From NCBI RefSeq assembly GCF_014649755.1, contig NZ_BMTQ01000014.1:158623-222622 (forward strand): 64,000 bases of DNA. Direction: 5' to 3'. Made by a program: the position numbers and the translations under genes. Below are positions 14,198-25,513 of this stretch, piece by piece. The number at the start of each line of letters is the position of its first letter. Within the stretch, counting starts at the first letter, position 1. The stretch comes from Streptomyces litmocidini. Lineage in GTDB: Bacteria > Actinomycetota > Actinomycetes > Streptomycetales > Streptomycetaceae. The notes beneath the pieces are model-generated. The model did not search any database. It was not told the DNA's origin and worked only from the letters and a program-made list of their open reading frames with translations.

Positions 14198-16522
14198 CTC
14201 CGTCCGGGCGAGCAGCGCCACCGGCCGCTCCGCGAACAGCTCCGCCAGCTTCACCTCCGTCGCCGGACCACCCGTGAACTCCCGCACCCCGTCGAGCGCG
14301 TCGACCCACCGCCCCTCGGGCAGCACCAGCTCCGTGTCCTGCCAGCCGCCCGCCTGGGCGAGCCGCAGCGAGAGCCGGGTCACGGCCGTGACCACCCGGC
14401 CGGAGCGGGCGAAGGCCAGACAGTGCGCGGCCGCCGGGCCCTCCGCCGTCAGCGGGACGTACGTGCCGCCCGCGCCGAAGGCCTCCGGGTGCGCGCGCCG
14501 CAGCCCCAGCGCCGCCCGGACCAGGGCGGTCCGCTCGTCCTCCGGGCCGACCGCGAACGGCGCCCGGTTGTCCGGGTCGACGAGCGCCCGGTACTCCCGC
14601 TCCGTGTTCTGGTACAGCTCCGGCACCCCCGGCATCGTCAGCTGGGCGAGCGCGGCCCCGAGCGCGTGCGCCCGGATGTGCGGCTCCAGGGCGAAGGCCG
14701 CCTCCGAGGCCGTCCGGAGCGGGATCCGGCCGGGTCCGGACGCCGCGAACTCGGCCACCGCCCGCTCGTACTCCTCGTCCGGCTCCGTCCAGCTGGTCCG
14801 CAGCCCCGCCTCCCGCACGGACTTGAGGACGGCGGGAACCAGCCGGTCCGGGTCCGCGACGCCGAGGCCGAAGGCCGTCTGCCAGGCCGTCCACGCCACG
14901 TGCGGATCGGGCGCGGGCACCCCGGCGACCTCCGCGAGGAGCTCCGCCCACACCTCCGGGCACTGGGAGAGCACCGCGATCCCGGCCCGGACGTCCGCGC
15001 TGCGCTTGGTGTCGTGGGTGGAGAGCACGGTGCCGGTGTCGGGCCAGTCCCGGGCGATCCGCCGGCAGTACGCGTGGAATTCCTCCACCGGCACCGCCGG
15101 ACGCCCCGCGTCGCCGCCCACCTCGTTCGCCGAGAGCAGCGGGGTGTACCGGTAGAAGGCGGTGTCCTCCACGGACTTGGCCCGCAGCGCGGACGAGGTC
15201 TGCGCGAACCGCGCGCGGAACGCCCGGTGATCGGGCCCGTCGCCCCGCTTCCCGAGCGCCAGGTCCCGTACGGCGTCGACCGCCGTCGCCTCCTCCGGCA
15301 CCGCGAACGCGGCCTTCGCGCCGCGCGCCGCCTCCGGGGTCAGCACCTCCTCGCCGCCGGTCCGGTAGGGCCGGTAGACGGGGACCCGGACGAGGAGCTC
15401 CCGGATCGCGGTGCGCAGTGCCCAGGGGGCGTGGTCCCGGAGCTCGGGGTCGGCGGCGCAGATCCGGTCGGCGATCCGGGTCAGCGCGGCCGTCTCGGCG
15501 GCCAGGTCATGGCCCACCACCTCGTACGCGGCGCGGTGCGCGGTCGCCTCCCAGCGGCCGCCCCGGTCCCCGGTCTTGCCCACGAACTCCCGGTAGAGAT
15601 CGGCGAGTTCGTCGGCTCCTCCCTGGTCGGTGAAGACGCCGTCGAGCTGCCGCAGCGCGTCGTACCCGGTGGTGCCCGCGACCGGCCAGGCGGAGGGCAG
15701 CGTCTCGGACCCCGTGAGGATCTTCTCGACGACCGTCCAGCACCGGCCGCCGGTCGCCGCCGCCAGGTCCTCCAGATAGCCCTGCGGGTCGGCGAGTCCG
15801 TCCGGGTGGTCGATCCGCAGCCCCTCGATCACCCCGTCCTCCACCAGCTCCACGATCTTCGCGTGGCTCGCCGCGAACACCTCGGGGTCCTCCACCCGCA
15901 CCCCGATCAGGTCCGAGATGGTGAAGAAGCGGCGGTAGCCGAGCTCGGTGCGGGCGAGCCGCCACCAGCCGAGCCGGTACCACTGGGCGTCGAGCAGCTC
16001 GTCGAGCGGCAGCCCCTCGGTGCCCGCGCGGAGCGGGAACTTCTGACCGTCCAGGTGCAGGGCCCCGCCGGAGACCCGGAACCGGTCCCGCACCTCCGGG
16101 AGCCGGGCGGGCAGCACGGGGAGCAGCACCCGGCCGTCCCCGGCGCGCCAGTCGATGTCGAACCAGCGGGCGTACGGCGAGTCGGGGCCCTCGCGGAGCA
16201 CGGCGCGCAGCGCGTGGTTGTGGCGCGGGGAGGCCGCCATGTGGTTGGGCACCAGGTCCACGACGAGCCCGAGGCCGTGGGCCCGCGCGGTCGCCGCCAG
16301 GGCCCGCAGCCCCTCCTCGCCGCCCAGTTCGGCCCGTACCGACCGGTGGTCGGTGACGTCGTAGCCGTGGGTCGAGCCGGGCACCGCCTCCAGGACGGGG
16401 GAGAGGTGCAGATGCGAGACCCCGAGGCCCGCCAGGTACGGCACGGCGCGCTCGGCGGCCGCGAACGGGAACGCCGGCTGGAGCTGCAGCCGGTAGGTCG
16501 AGGTGGGTGGAATGGGCGTCAT
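14195..16522 (-). CDS. treY: Malto-oligosyltrehalose synthase
   Basis: This 775-aa GH13 enzyme isomerises the reducing end of maltooligosaccharides to a trehalosyl unit, the step before TreZ. It opens with PTSTYRLQLQPAFPF, a TreY hallmark. The barrel motifs are VVDLVPNHMA (about residue 89), GLRIDHPDG with the nucleophile Asp (about 237), WTVVEKIL with the acid Glu (about 266) and LSTHDTKRSADVRAR-type region IV (about 501). The long insertion characteristic of TreY lies between regions III and IV. The ATG at 16522 directly follows the 9-mer TACGTTCGC, which is also found before the divergent MFS start. Length is normal for the family. Confidence 0.93.
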   Translation of the reverse strand: MTPIPPTSTYRLQLQPAFPFAAAERAVPYLAGLGVSHLHLSPVLEAVPGSTHGYDVTDHRSVRAELGGEEGLRALAATARAHGLGLVVDLVPNHMAASPRHNHALRAVLREGPDSPYARWFDIDWRAGDGRVLLPVLPARLPEVRDRFRVSGGALHLDGQKFPLRAGTEGLPLDELLDAQWYRLGWWRLARTELGYRRFFTISDLIGVRVEDPEVFAASHAKIVELVEDGVIEGLRIDHPDGLADPQGYLEDLAAATGGRCWTVVEKILTGSETLPSAWPVAGTTGYDALRQLDGVFTDQGGADELADLYREFVGKTGDRGGRWEATAHRAAYEVVGHDLAAETAALTRIADRICAADPELRDHAPWALRTAIRELLVRVPVYRPYRTGGEEVLTPEAARGAKAAFAVPEEATAVDAVRDLALGKRGDGPDHRAFRARFAQTSSALRAKSVEDTAFYRYTPLLSANEVGGDAGRPAVPVEEFHAYCRRIARDWPDTGTVLSTHDTKRSADVRAGIAVLSQCPEVWAELLAEVAGVPAPDPHVAWTAWQTAFGLGVADPDRLVPAVLKSVREAGLRTSWTEPDEEYERAVAEFAASGPGRIPLRTASEAAFALEPHIRAHALGAALAQLTMPGVPELYQNTEREYRALVDPDNRAPFAVGPEDERTALVRAALGLRRAHPEAFGAGGTYVPLTAEGPAAAHCLAFARSGRVVTAVTRLSLRLAQAGGWQDTELVLPEGRWVDALDGVREFTGGPATEVKLAELFAERPVALLARTE

Positions 16523-16600
16523 GCGAACGTACGTACCCCGCCGGAGGGCTTCTGTGTCATCGCCCCATGCACCCGTTCGAGTGCATCGCGTTACGTTCGC
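16523..16600. promoter_or_regulatory. Divergent control region with matching 9-mers abutting both starts
   Basis: The sequence TACGTTCGC lies immediately before the treY ATG on the minus strand (16523-16531). It occurs again immediately before the GTG-ATG start of the MFS gene on the plus strand (16592-16600). This gives a perfect 9-bp inverted repeat 60 bases apart in the only space between two divergent genes. Shared operator or leader function is inferred. Confidence 0.4.
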
Positions 16601-16603
16601 GTG

Positions 16604-17827
16604 ATGCTCCGGACGTATCGCGACACCCTGTCCCTGCTCGGCCCGGCCCTTCCGGTCGTCTCCTTCCTCGGCCGGCTGCCCACCGCCATGTGCCAGCTCG
16701 GCAGCCTGCTCCTGGTCGCGGAGACCAGCGGTTCGCTCGCCACCGCCGGCCTCACGGGCGGGGCGCTCGCCGCCGGACAGACCGTCGCCGGGCCCCTCGT
16801 CGGCCGGCTCGCCGACCGGCACGGCCAGCGCGGGATCGTCCTCGCGGCCTCCCTCGCCAACGCGGTCGCCGTCACCGCCCTGGTCCTCGCCGCCCTCGCC
16901 GGGACCGCCACCGGCCCGCTCATGGTGCTCGGCGCGTTCGCCGGGGCCACCGTCCCGCAGGTCGGGCCGCTCGCCCGGACCCGCTCCGTGGCCCTCGCCC
17001 GCCGGTCCGGCGCGGACGACCGGCTCGTCGGCGCGGTGCTCTCCTTCGAGGGCACCCTCGACGAGGTCTCCTTCGTCCTCGGCCCGGCCCTCGTCGGCCT
17101 CGCCGCCGCCCTCGCCCACCCCGCCGCCGCGCTCCTCCTGGCGGCGCTGCTCCTGGCCGGCTGCGGGACGGCCTTCGCCCTCCACCCGACGGCCCGGGCG
17201 ACCGCCCCCGAAGCGCCGGCCGTCTCCACCCGTACGGGTGCCGCCGAACGGACGCGGCTGCCCGGATCCGCGTACGCCCTGCGCGGCACGATGGTCCTCC
17301 AGGGCGCCATGTTCGGCGCCTCGCAGGCCGGGATCACCGCCCTCACCGAGGAGCTGGGCGTGCCCGCGCAGGCCGGGCTCGTCTACGCCGCCATGGGCGT
17401 GATGAGCGCCGCCGTCGGACTCTCCATGGCCGCCGTGCCCGCCCGGATCGGGCTCGCGACCCGCTGGCGCGCCGCCACCGCCGGGCTCGTCGTCCTCTCC
17501 GCGCCGCTGCTCCTGGTGGACTCCCTGGCCGCGCTGTACGCGGTCGTCGTGGTCCTCGGCGCGGCCTACGCCCCGCACCTGATCACCGTCTTCGGGCTCA
17601 CCGAGCGGATCGTGCCGGCCGTCCGGCTCTCCGAGTCGATGGCCTTCCTCACCAGCGGGATCGTGGGCGGCCAGGCCCTCGCGCTCGCCCTCTCCGGCCG
17701 GCTCGCCGAGGGCCACGGCGCCCCCGCCGCCTTCGCGGTGGCGGTGGGGGCGGCCGTGGCCTGCGCGGCGCTGTCCTGGACGGTCCGGGGCACCGCTCCC
17801 GTCCGGGAGTTCGGGCCGGCCGCCTGA
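16604..17827 (+). CDS. MFS transporter
   Basis: This 407-aa protein shows about 12 hydrophobic membrane segments in two halves separated by a central loop rich in Ala, Pro, Thr and Arg (about residues 190-220). The cytoplasmic loop between segments 2 and 3 reads GRLADRHGQRGIV, the MFS motif A form (G-x-L-a-D-r-x-G-r-r). The family moves small molecules with or against ions; exporters of this shape are common in Streptomyces. The substrate is unknown. ATG at 16604 is used; the GTG one codon earlier is an alternative. It diverges from treY and converges with glgX. Confidence 0.85.
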   Translation: MLRTYRDTLSLLGPALPVVSFLGRLPTAMCQLGSLLLVAETSGSLATAGLTGGALAAGQTVAGPLVGRLADRHGQRGIVLAASLANAVAVTALVLAALAGTATGPLMVLGAFAGATVPQVGPLARTRSVALARRSGADDRLVGAVLSFEGTLDEVSFVLGPALVGLAAALAHPAAALLLAALLLAGCGTAFALHPTARATAPEAPAVSTRTGAAERTRLPGSAYALRGTMVLQGAMFGASQAGITALTEELGVPAQAGLVYAAMGVMSAAVGLSMAAVPARIGLATRWRAATAGLVVLSAPLLLVDSLAALYAVVVVLGAAYAPHLITVFGLTERIVPAVRLSESMAFLTSGIVGGQALALALSGRLAEGHGAPAAFAVAVGAAVACAALSWTVRGTAPVREFGPAA

Positions 17828-17871
17828 GCCCTCCCGTACGGGAACCCGGTCGTCCGCTCCTTCCGGGGAAC

Positions 17872-19992
<2,121 letters not shown>

Positions 19993-20130
19993 GGATACGA
20001 CTCTTCCTCTTCTGTCCGGGTTTTGTAGGTCTTCTTCGGCCAGATCCTGCCCGAAAGAGTGGCAACCTCCTAGGACTTCGCCCCGTCCTACCGGGTGACC
20101 GCAGACCAAGAGGGGGACAGAGGGGGAAGT

Positions 20131-20979
20131 GTGTACGAAATAGCGCGCCGCCACCTGGGGAAGGTGGTGGCCGGAGCGGCCATGGCGGTGACGGGAACCG
20201 CCGTCGCGGTCGCCATCGGCCTGCCGGGATCAGCGGGGGCGGACGAATCCGCCGGAACGGGGGGACCCACCGGGGTCGCCGGGGCCCCCGGTGCGACGGC
20301 CGGCGGCCCGGCCGGTGCCACCGGCCGGGGGGAGGCCGCAGAGGGGGCCGCGGGATCCGCGCCGCCGCCGGCCACCGTGGTCCCGCCCGCGGCCGAGGGG
20401 AAGAAGGGCGTCGGCGCCGACCCGCTCACGGACGACGAACTCGCCCGGGCCGAGGCGCTGGCGCTGACCCCGCCCGCCGCCTCCGCACAGCGGGACGTCA
20501 CGGGGGGCCGGGGCCCCCAGCGCCTCGGCACCCGGCTCGCCGACCCGGTCCCGGGCGACGCCTCGCGCCGCGCCGAGGTCCGTCTCTACGACTACGGCCG
20601 GGACGAGCTCATCACCAGGACCGTCAACCTCGACACCGGCAAGGTCGAGAGCTCCGGGGCGCAGCGCGGGGTCCAGCCCTCCGCCCACCCGGACGAGCTG
20701 CGCGAGGCCCTGGAGCTGATCCTCGCGAGCCCGCTCGGCAAGGGCGTCGAGGAGGACTACCGGGACGCCACCGGCAAGGAGCTGACCTCCAGCGAGCAGC
20801 TGTGGTCCAACGGCGACGTCTACCGCCCCTACCGCGAGAGCAAGGTGCCCGCGGCGCTCACCCGCTGCGGGGAGCACCGGTGCGTCCGGCTCGTCACCAA
20901 GGTCCCCAACGGGGCCTGGATCGACACCCGGAACCTGATCGTCGACCTCTCCGCGAGGACCGTCGCCCGCGTCGGCTGA
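20131..20979 (+). CDS. Secreted protein with Tat-like signal, partner of the next gene
   Basis: This 282-aa protein starts at the GTG at 20131, preceded by AGAGGGGGAAG, rather than at the in-frame GTG at 20095. The N-terminus has a twin-arginine (ARRHLGKVV) followed by a hydrophobic core (AGAAMAVTGTAVAVAIGL) and an Ala-x-Ala site, so Tat export is plausible. After a Gly/Ala/Pro linker, a folded domain from about residue 115 includes RAEVRLYDYGRDELITRTVNL and ends with a likely disulfide pair (RCGEHRCVRL). I do not recognise the domain. The gene is 54 bases upstream of the copper-amine-oxidase-like gene and is probably co-transcribed, suggesting a shared extracellular task. Confidence 0.65.
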   Translation: MYEIARRHLGKVVAGAAMAVTGTAVAVAIGLPGSAGADESAGTGGPTGVAGAPGATAGGPAGATGRGEAAEGAAGSAPPPATVVPPAAEGKKGVGADPLTDDELARAEALALTPPAASAQRDVTGGRGPQRLGTRLADPVPGDASRRAEVRLYDYGRDELITRTVNLDTGKVESSGAQRGVQPSAHPDELREALELILASPLGKGVEEDYRDATGKELTSSEQLWSNGDVYRPYRESKVPAALTRCGEHRCVRLVTKVPNGAWIDTRNLIVDLSARTVARVG

Positions 20980-21033
20980 CCACCGGCCCGGCCACCCCAC
21001 AGCCTCACGACACGTACGAGGGAGTACGTCCCC

Positions 21034-22365
21034 ATGTCCATCCAGCGCATCCGGAACGGCCGCACCCGCAAGCGGGGCGCCGTCCTGACCGCCGCCGCCC
21101 TGCTCGGCACCGCCACGGCCGCCGCCGGCCCCGCGACCGGCGCCACGGCCGCCCCCAACCCGCCCGCGCCGACGAGTGCGGCGCGCACCACGCCCGACTG
21201 CTCGGCCGCGTACCGCATCACGCGGAAGCTCGACGGCGGCACCACCTGGCGCATGTGCTGGCGGTACGACACCGACGCCGGGCTCACGCTCGACCGGGTC
21301 ACCTACCAGCCGCCCGGCGCCGCCGCCCCCATCAAGGTCCTCGACAGCGCCCGGCTCGCCCAGATCCACGTGCCGTACGACGACGGCGGCGCCGAGTACG
21401 ACGACCTCACCGGCGCCGGCTTCGGCTGGGGCCTGCAGAACCTCAAGCCGGCCGAATGCCCCGGCGGCACGATCACCACCGTCAAGGTGGCCGAGGTCGG
21501 CGACGTCAAGGGCCTGTGCACCACCACGCGGGCGCGCGGGCACGCGTACCGCATGGCCGGCGACGGCGGCTCCAAGGTCTGGCAGGCCCAGGCCAAGGAC
21601 CTGCTCGTCTACACCGTCAACAAGGTCGGCTGGTACGAGTACATCACCGAGTGGCGCTTCACCGCCGACGGCACCATCGGCGCCAACGTCGGCGCCACCG
21701 GCAGCCTCTCGCCCGTCGACTACAACGCCACCGACGGACGCGGCTGGCCCCTCGGCAAGGGCGCCCGCGGCTACGCCACCAGCCACGCCCACAACGTCTT
21801 CTGGAAGCTCGACTTCGGCCTGGACGGCTCCACCAAGGACCGGATCGAGCAGTTCGACTCCACCGTCACCGCGCCCCCCGCGGGCGGCGGCGGACCCACC
21901 GTGAAGACCAAGCGCACCGTCGTCACCAAGGAACTCGCCGGCGACGCGAAGAACATGCGCTGGTGGCGGGTGGTCAGCGGCACCGGCAAGAACGCCGACG
22001 GCCACGCCCGCTCGTACGAGATCGTGCCCGGCCACACCGACACCCACGCAGGACGCGGCTTCACCCGCCACGACGTGTACTTCACCCAGTCCCGCGCCTG
22101 CGAGAAGTTCGCGAGCAACAACATCGGCGGCTGCGCGGCCGGTGCCGGCGACAGCGTGGACAAATGGGTCAACGGTGAGACCCTGACCAAACCGTCCGTG
22201 TGGGTCAACATCGGGTTCCACCACATCGCCCGGGACGAGGACCAGCAGCCGATGCCGGTCCACTGGCAGGGCTTCCAGCTCGCGCCCAGGGACGTAACCG
22301 CTATGAATCCGCTCACTCCGGCCGATCTCGCCTCCCAGAACGGACAGCCCGATCTGGGGAGTTGA
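21034..22365 (+). CDS. Small copper amine oxidase-like secreted protein
   Basis: This 443-aa protein has a signal peptide (VLTAAALLGTATAAAG) and corresponds to the catalytic C-terminal domain of copper amine oxidases, lacking the N2/N3 domains that bring the family to about 650 aa. The copper ligands are visible: HAH in TSHAHNVFW (about residue 251) and a third His in MPVHWQGFQL (about 408). The region that forms the TPQ cofactor normally reads N-Y-D/E; here it is VGWYEYITEW (about residue 200), so the Tyr is kept but the preceding Asn is Trp. The ending PRDVTAMNP matches the family. Amine oxidation is possible; the cofactor site makes it uncertain. Confidence 0.75.
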   Translation: MSIQRIRNGRTRKRGAVLTAAALLGTATAAAGPATGATAAPNPPAPTSAARTTPDCSAAYRITRKLDGGTTWRMCWRYDTDAGLTLDRVTYQPPGAAAPIKVLDSARLAQIHVPYDDGGAEYDDLTGAGFGWGLQNLKPAECPGGTITTVKVAEVGDVKGLCTTTRARGHAYRMAGDGGSKVWQAQAKDLLVYTVNKVGWYEYITEWRFTADGTIGANVGATGSLSPVDYNATDGRGWPLGKGARGYATSHAHNVFWKLDFGLDGSTKDRIEQFDSTVTAPPAGGGGPTVKTKRTVVTKELAGDAKNMRWWRVVSGTGKNADGHARSYEIVPGHTDTHAGRGFTRHDVYFTQSRACEKFASNNIGGCAAGAGDSVDKWVNGETLTKPSVWVNIGFHHIARDEDQQPMPVHWQGFQLAPRDVTAMNPLTPADLASQNGQPDLGS

Positions 22366-22486
22366 GGAAGCAGCCTGACGATCCTGCTGCACCGCCTCCC
22401 GCTCGCGGAGTACCCTTCCTTGATCGTTGTCACATGGTCATCCTGTCCGCCGGAACGGGTGTCCGGGAGCAGAAGGCGGTGCGCGG

Positions 22487-23755
22487 GTGAGCTCGGGAGG
22501 TCTGGAGCTGCCCCCAGGTGACGCGGGTCACGAGGGGGGCCCGGCCGACCCCGCGGAGGCGCCGCCCGGAGCGGCCGTGCCACCCGGCACGGTCACCGTC
22601 GGGCGGCCGGTGGAGATGGGGGCGGAGCTCGACTGGGGCCCCGAGGCCTGGAGCGAGGTCCGCACCCGCGCCCAGCGCGCCGGCCGCGCCTACATCTGGC
22701 TGAACCTCGTCGAACAGCGGCTGCGGGCCGTGGTCGCCGCCGTCCTGCGGCCCGTGTACGAACCGGTGCACGGCGAGGAGTGGGTGGTGGCCGCGGCCGG
22801 ACCCGCCGGCCAGGAATGGGTCCAGCGGGCCGTCGCCGTCCGCGAGGTCTCCCGGCGCAAGGGCTACCTCCTGGACCCGGCCGACGACAACGTGCTGAGC
22901 TTCCTCACGCTGCCGCAGCTGCGCGAGCTGATGGTGCAGCACTGGCCCTGCTTCGAGCCCTACTTCGACGACCGGCGCGAGGTCGAGCTCGCCCTCGACG
23001 AGCTGGAGGTCACGCGGAACGTGGTCTCCCGCAACCGGGCCCTCTCGCTGACCGTCCTCGCCCAGTCCGAGCGGGCCTCCGCCCGCATCCTGGAGATCCT
23101 CGGCGGCGGCGCCGGGGTGCCGTCCGCCGACCGGCTGCCCGTGGACGCGGTCGAGGACCTCGTCGGCGACCGGTACGCGGACGTCGTCTCCGTCCACCCC
23201 GACCGGGTCCGGCTGCAGCGGCAGCTGCCCGCCGAGGACCTCTTCGGCGGCGCCCGCCGCCTCGACGCCACCGGCATAGGCCTCAACCTGCTCGTGCAGA
23301 ACTTCTCCGGCCGCCGCATGGTCCGGCTCGCCGAGTCCGGCTGCCGCACCCGGCTGCTCTTCCTCAACCCCGCCAGCAGCGCCGTCAAGCGCCGTGAGCG
23401 CGAACTCGGACTGAAGAAGGGCGAGCTGAGCCGCTCGGTCGAGATGAACATCCTGCACATGCGCCGGGTCCGCTCGAAACTGCGCGATCCGGGCGCCTTC
23501 CAGATCCACGTCTTCGACGAGACCCCGCGCTTCACCGCCTACCTGGTGGACGGCGACGGGCCGGACGGCGTGGGCGTCGTCCAGTCGTACCTGCGCCGGG
23601 CCCGGGGCATGGAGGCGCCGGTCCTCGTCCTGCGCGGCGGCGGACGGAACGTCGTCCGGCACGGACAGGCCGCCCGTGACGGAGATCACGGACTTTTCGA
23701 GACGTACCGGGAGGAGTTCGAGTCGGTCTGGCTCGATTCCCGGCCCGTCTCCTGA
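22487..23755 (+). CDS. SAV2148-family HEPN domain protein
   Basis: This 422-aa soluble protein matches the Streptomyces SAV2148-type family. After a Gly/Pro/Ala N-terminal tail, the helical HEPN-like part begins at GPEAWSEVRTRAQRAGRAYI (about residue 50). The second half, from GIGLNLLVQNFSGRRMVRLA, has the layout of a DUF5919/PLD-like sensor domain and ends with the telltale GLFETYREEFESVWLDSRP. The R-x4-6-H ribonuclease motif of active HEPN nucleases was not found by eye, so RNase activity should not be assumed. GTG at 22487 is used, with AGAAGG about 10 bases upstream. Its role is unknown. Confidence 0.7.
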   Translation: MSSGGLELPPGDAGHEGGPADPAEAPPGAAVPPGTVTVGRPVEMGAELDWGPEAWSEVRTRAQRAGRAYIWLNLVEQRLRAVVAAVLRPVYEPVHGEEWVVAAAGPAGQEWVQRAVAVREVSRRKGYLLDPADDNVLSFLTLPQLRELMVQHWPCFEPYFDDRREVELALDELEVTRNVVSRNRALSLTVLAQSERASARILEILGGGAGVPSADRLPVDAVEDLVGDRYADVVSVHPDRVRLQRQLPAEDLFGGARRLDATGIGLNLLVQNFSGRRMVRLAESGCRTRLLFLNPASSAVKRRERELGLKKGELSRSVEMNILHMRRVRSKLRDPGAFQIHVFDETPRFTAYLVDGDGPDGVGVVQSYLRRARGMEAPVLVLRGGGRNVVRHGQAARDGDHGLFETYREEFESVWLDSRPVS

Positions 23756-23842
23756 CCCGCCCCCGGGGGCGGCCGGGGACGTTGTCAGTGGTGCGTGCGA
23801 GGGTGGTCAGCACCACGGGGGAGATCACGCAAGGAGGACCCG

Positions 23843-24565
23843 ATGGCTTGGCACGGCTCGACCCTTGTCGGCTTCGACCTGGAGACGACCGGCACCGAAC
23901 CGCTGGAGGCCCGCATCGTCACGGCCTCGGTCGTCGAGGTCGACGGCGGGGGGCAGGTCAGGCGGCGGCGGGACTGGCTCGCCGATCCGGGCATCCGCAT
24001 CCCGGAGCAGGCCGCCGCGATCCACGGCATCAGCACCGAGCGCGCGGCGGCCGAGGGCCGGCCGGCCCGCGAGGTCGCCGACGAGATCGCGACGACCCTC
24101 GCCGCCTACTGGGAGGACGGCGTCCCGGTCGTCGCGTACAACGCCTCCTTCGACCTCACGCTCCTCGCCGCCGAGCTCCGCCGCCACGGGCTCCCCTCCC
24201 TGGAGGAGCGGCTCGGCGGGACGGCCATCGGGCCGGTCGTCGATCCGTACACCATCGACCGGGCCGTCGACCGCTACCGGCGCGGCAAGCGCACCCTGGA
24301 GGCGGTCTGCGGGGAGTACGGCGTGGTGCTCGAAGCCGCCCACCAGGCCGCCGCCGACGCGCTCGCCGCCGTCCGGGTCGCCGTCGCGATAGCCGAGCGG
24401 CACCCGCAGGTCGCCGCCCTCGACCCGGCCGAGCTGCACGAGCGCCAGATCGGCTGGTACCGCGTCTGGGCCGAGGGCTTCCAGGCCTTCCTGCGCGGCA
24501 AGGGCGACGCGGAGGCGGTCGTCGACTCCGCATGGCCCCTGCGCGAGGCGGTCGCGGCGACCTGA
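23843..24565 (+). CDS. DEDDh 3'-5' exonuclease (DnaQ/epsilon-like)
   Basis: This 240-aa protein has the four DEDDh acids and His in order. FDLETTG (about residue 10) gives Asp and Glu, YNASFDLTLL (about 98) gives Asp, and HQAAADALAA (about 168) gives His and Asp. The GIS motif (IHGISTER) is typical of the epsilon subunit fold. The family trims 3' ends of DNA or RNA using two metal ions. It is shorter than replicative PolC-type proteins and stands alone, as in many actinobacteria. AAGGAGGACCCG directly precedes the ATG at 23843. It follows the HEPN gene by 87 bases on the same strand. Confidence 0.88.
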   Translation: MAWHGSTLVGFDLETTGTEPLEARIVTASVVEVDGGGQVRRRRDWLADPGIRIPEQAAAIHGISTERAAAEGRPAREVADEIATTLAAYWEDGVPVVAYNASFDLTLLAAELRRHGLPSLEERLGGTAIGPVVDPYTIDRAVDRYRRGKRTLEAVCGEYGVVLEAAHQAAADALAAVRVAVAIAERHPQVAALDPAELHERQIGWYRVWAEGFQAFLRGKGDAEAVVDSAWPLREAVAAT

Positions 24566-24635
24566 GGCCCCCCACCGGGCCGGGCCGACGGCAGCGGCCG
24601 GCCGGGATCGGCGACGTCCGACCGGAACCGGTCCC

Positions 24636-25466
24636 TCAGGAGTTCTCCTCGAGGAAGGACAGCAGCAGCTCGTTGACCTTCTCCGGCCGGTCCAGCTGGA
24701 GCCAGTGCCCCGCGTCCTCGACCCGCTCGTAGCGCCAGTCGCCCGACACGTACTCCTCCGTCCCGGACATCGAGCGCTCGGTGAGGAACCGGTCGCCGGT
24801 CGACCACACGCCCATCACCGGCACGGACTCCGGCAGCGGCACCGCCGGTGCCTCGACGCCGAACTGGACCTCCGCCGGGATGCCCGCGCGGTAGATGTTC
24901 AGCGCGGCCGTCAGCGCGCCCGGCGCCCGCAGCGGCTCGATCACGGCCTCCGCGTCCGGGTGCTCGCCCAGCATGTCCCGCATCCCCGCGAAGTCGTCCC
25001 GCGCCAGCCAGTCCTCGGCGAGCCCGGCCAGCTGGAACAGCAGCATGTACCAGGAGCGCTGCTTCTGCTCCCAGCCCGCGGACCGGATCGACGCCAGATG
25101 CCCCACGGACAGGATGCTCAGGCTCCGCACCCGGTCGGGGAAGAACTGCGTCAGGGCCTGGGCGATGCCCGAACCCCAGTCGTGGCCCACCAGATGGACC
25201 CGGTCCAGGTCCAGCCGGGCGAGGAGTTCGACCAGGTCGCCCACGTGCTTGCCCGGGTGGTACGCCTCCGGGCCGCCCTCGGGGCGGTCGGAGGCGCCGA
25301 AGCCCCGCAGCGTCGGGGCGACGCACCGGAAGCCCGCCGCGGTGAGCGCGGCGACCTGATGGCGCCAGAGGTGGTGCGAGTCCGGGAAGCCGTGCACCAG
25401 CAGGACCGCTGGACCCTCGCCGCTCACCTCGACGTCCAGCGAGACGTCCGACAGTTCCACGCGCAT
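24636..25466 (-). CDS. Alpha/beta hydrolase, epoxide hydrolase-like
   Basis: This 276-aa protein has the alpha/beta hydrolase core with the oxyanion HGFPDSHHLW (about residue 26). The nucleophile elbow GHDWGSGIA has Asp as nucleophile, the epoxide hydrolase/haloalkane dehalogenase type (about residue 99). The late catalytic residues are in STGDRFLT (Asp) and DAGHWLQLDRPEKV (His). An Asp nucleophile implies an ester intermediate hydrolysed by water. The exact substrate is unknown. ATG at 25466 is the likely start, though an in-frame GTG three codons earlier is possible. It lies downstream of the phosphotransferase gene with a 47-base gap. Confidence 0.85.
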   Translation of the reverse strand: MRVELSDVSLDVEVSGEGPAVLLVHGFPDSHHLWRHQVAALTAAGFRCVAPTLRGFGASDRPEGGPEAYHPGKHVGDLVELLARLDLDRVHLVGHDWGSGIAQALTQFFPDRVRSLSILSVGHLASIRSAGWEQKQRSWYMLLFQLAGLAEDWLARDDFAGMRDMLGEHPDAEAVIEPLRAPGALTAALNIYRAGIPAEVQFGVEAPAVPLPESVPVMGVWSTGDRFLTERSMSGTEEYVSGDWRYERVEDAGHWLQLDRPEKVNELLLSFLEENS

Positions 25467-25513
25467 CCTCGACACCCCGTTCGTCGCCGGCCGGTTCGAC
25501 GGGGGACATGATG

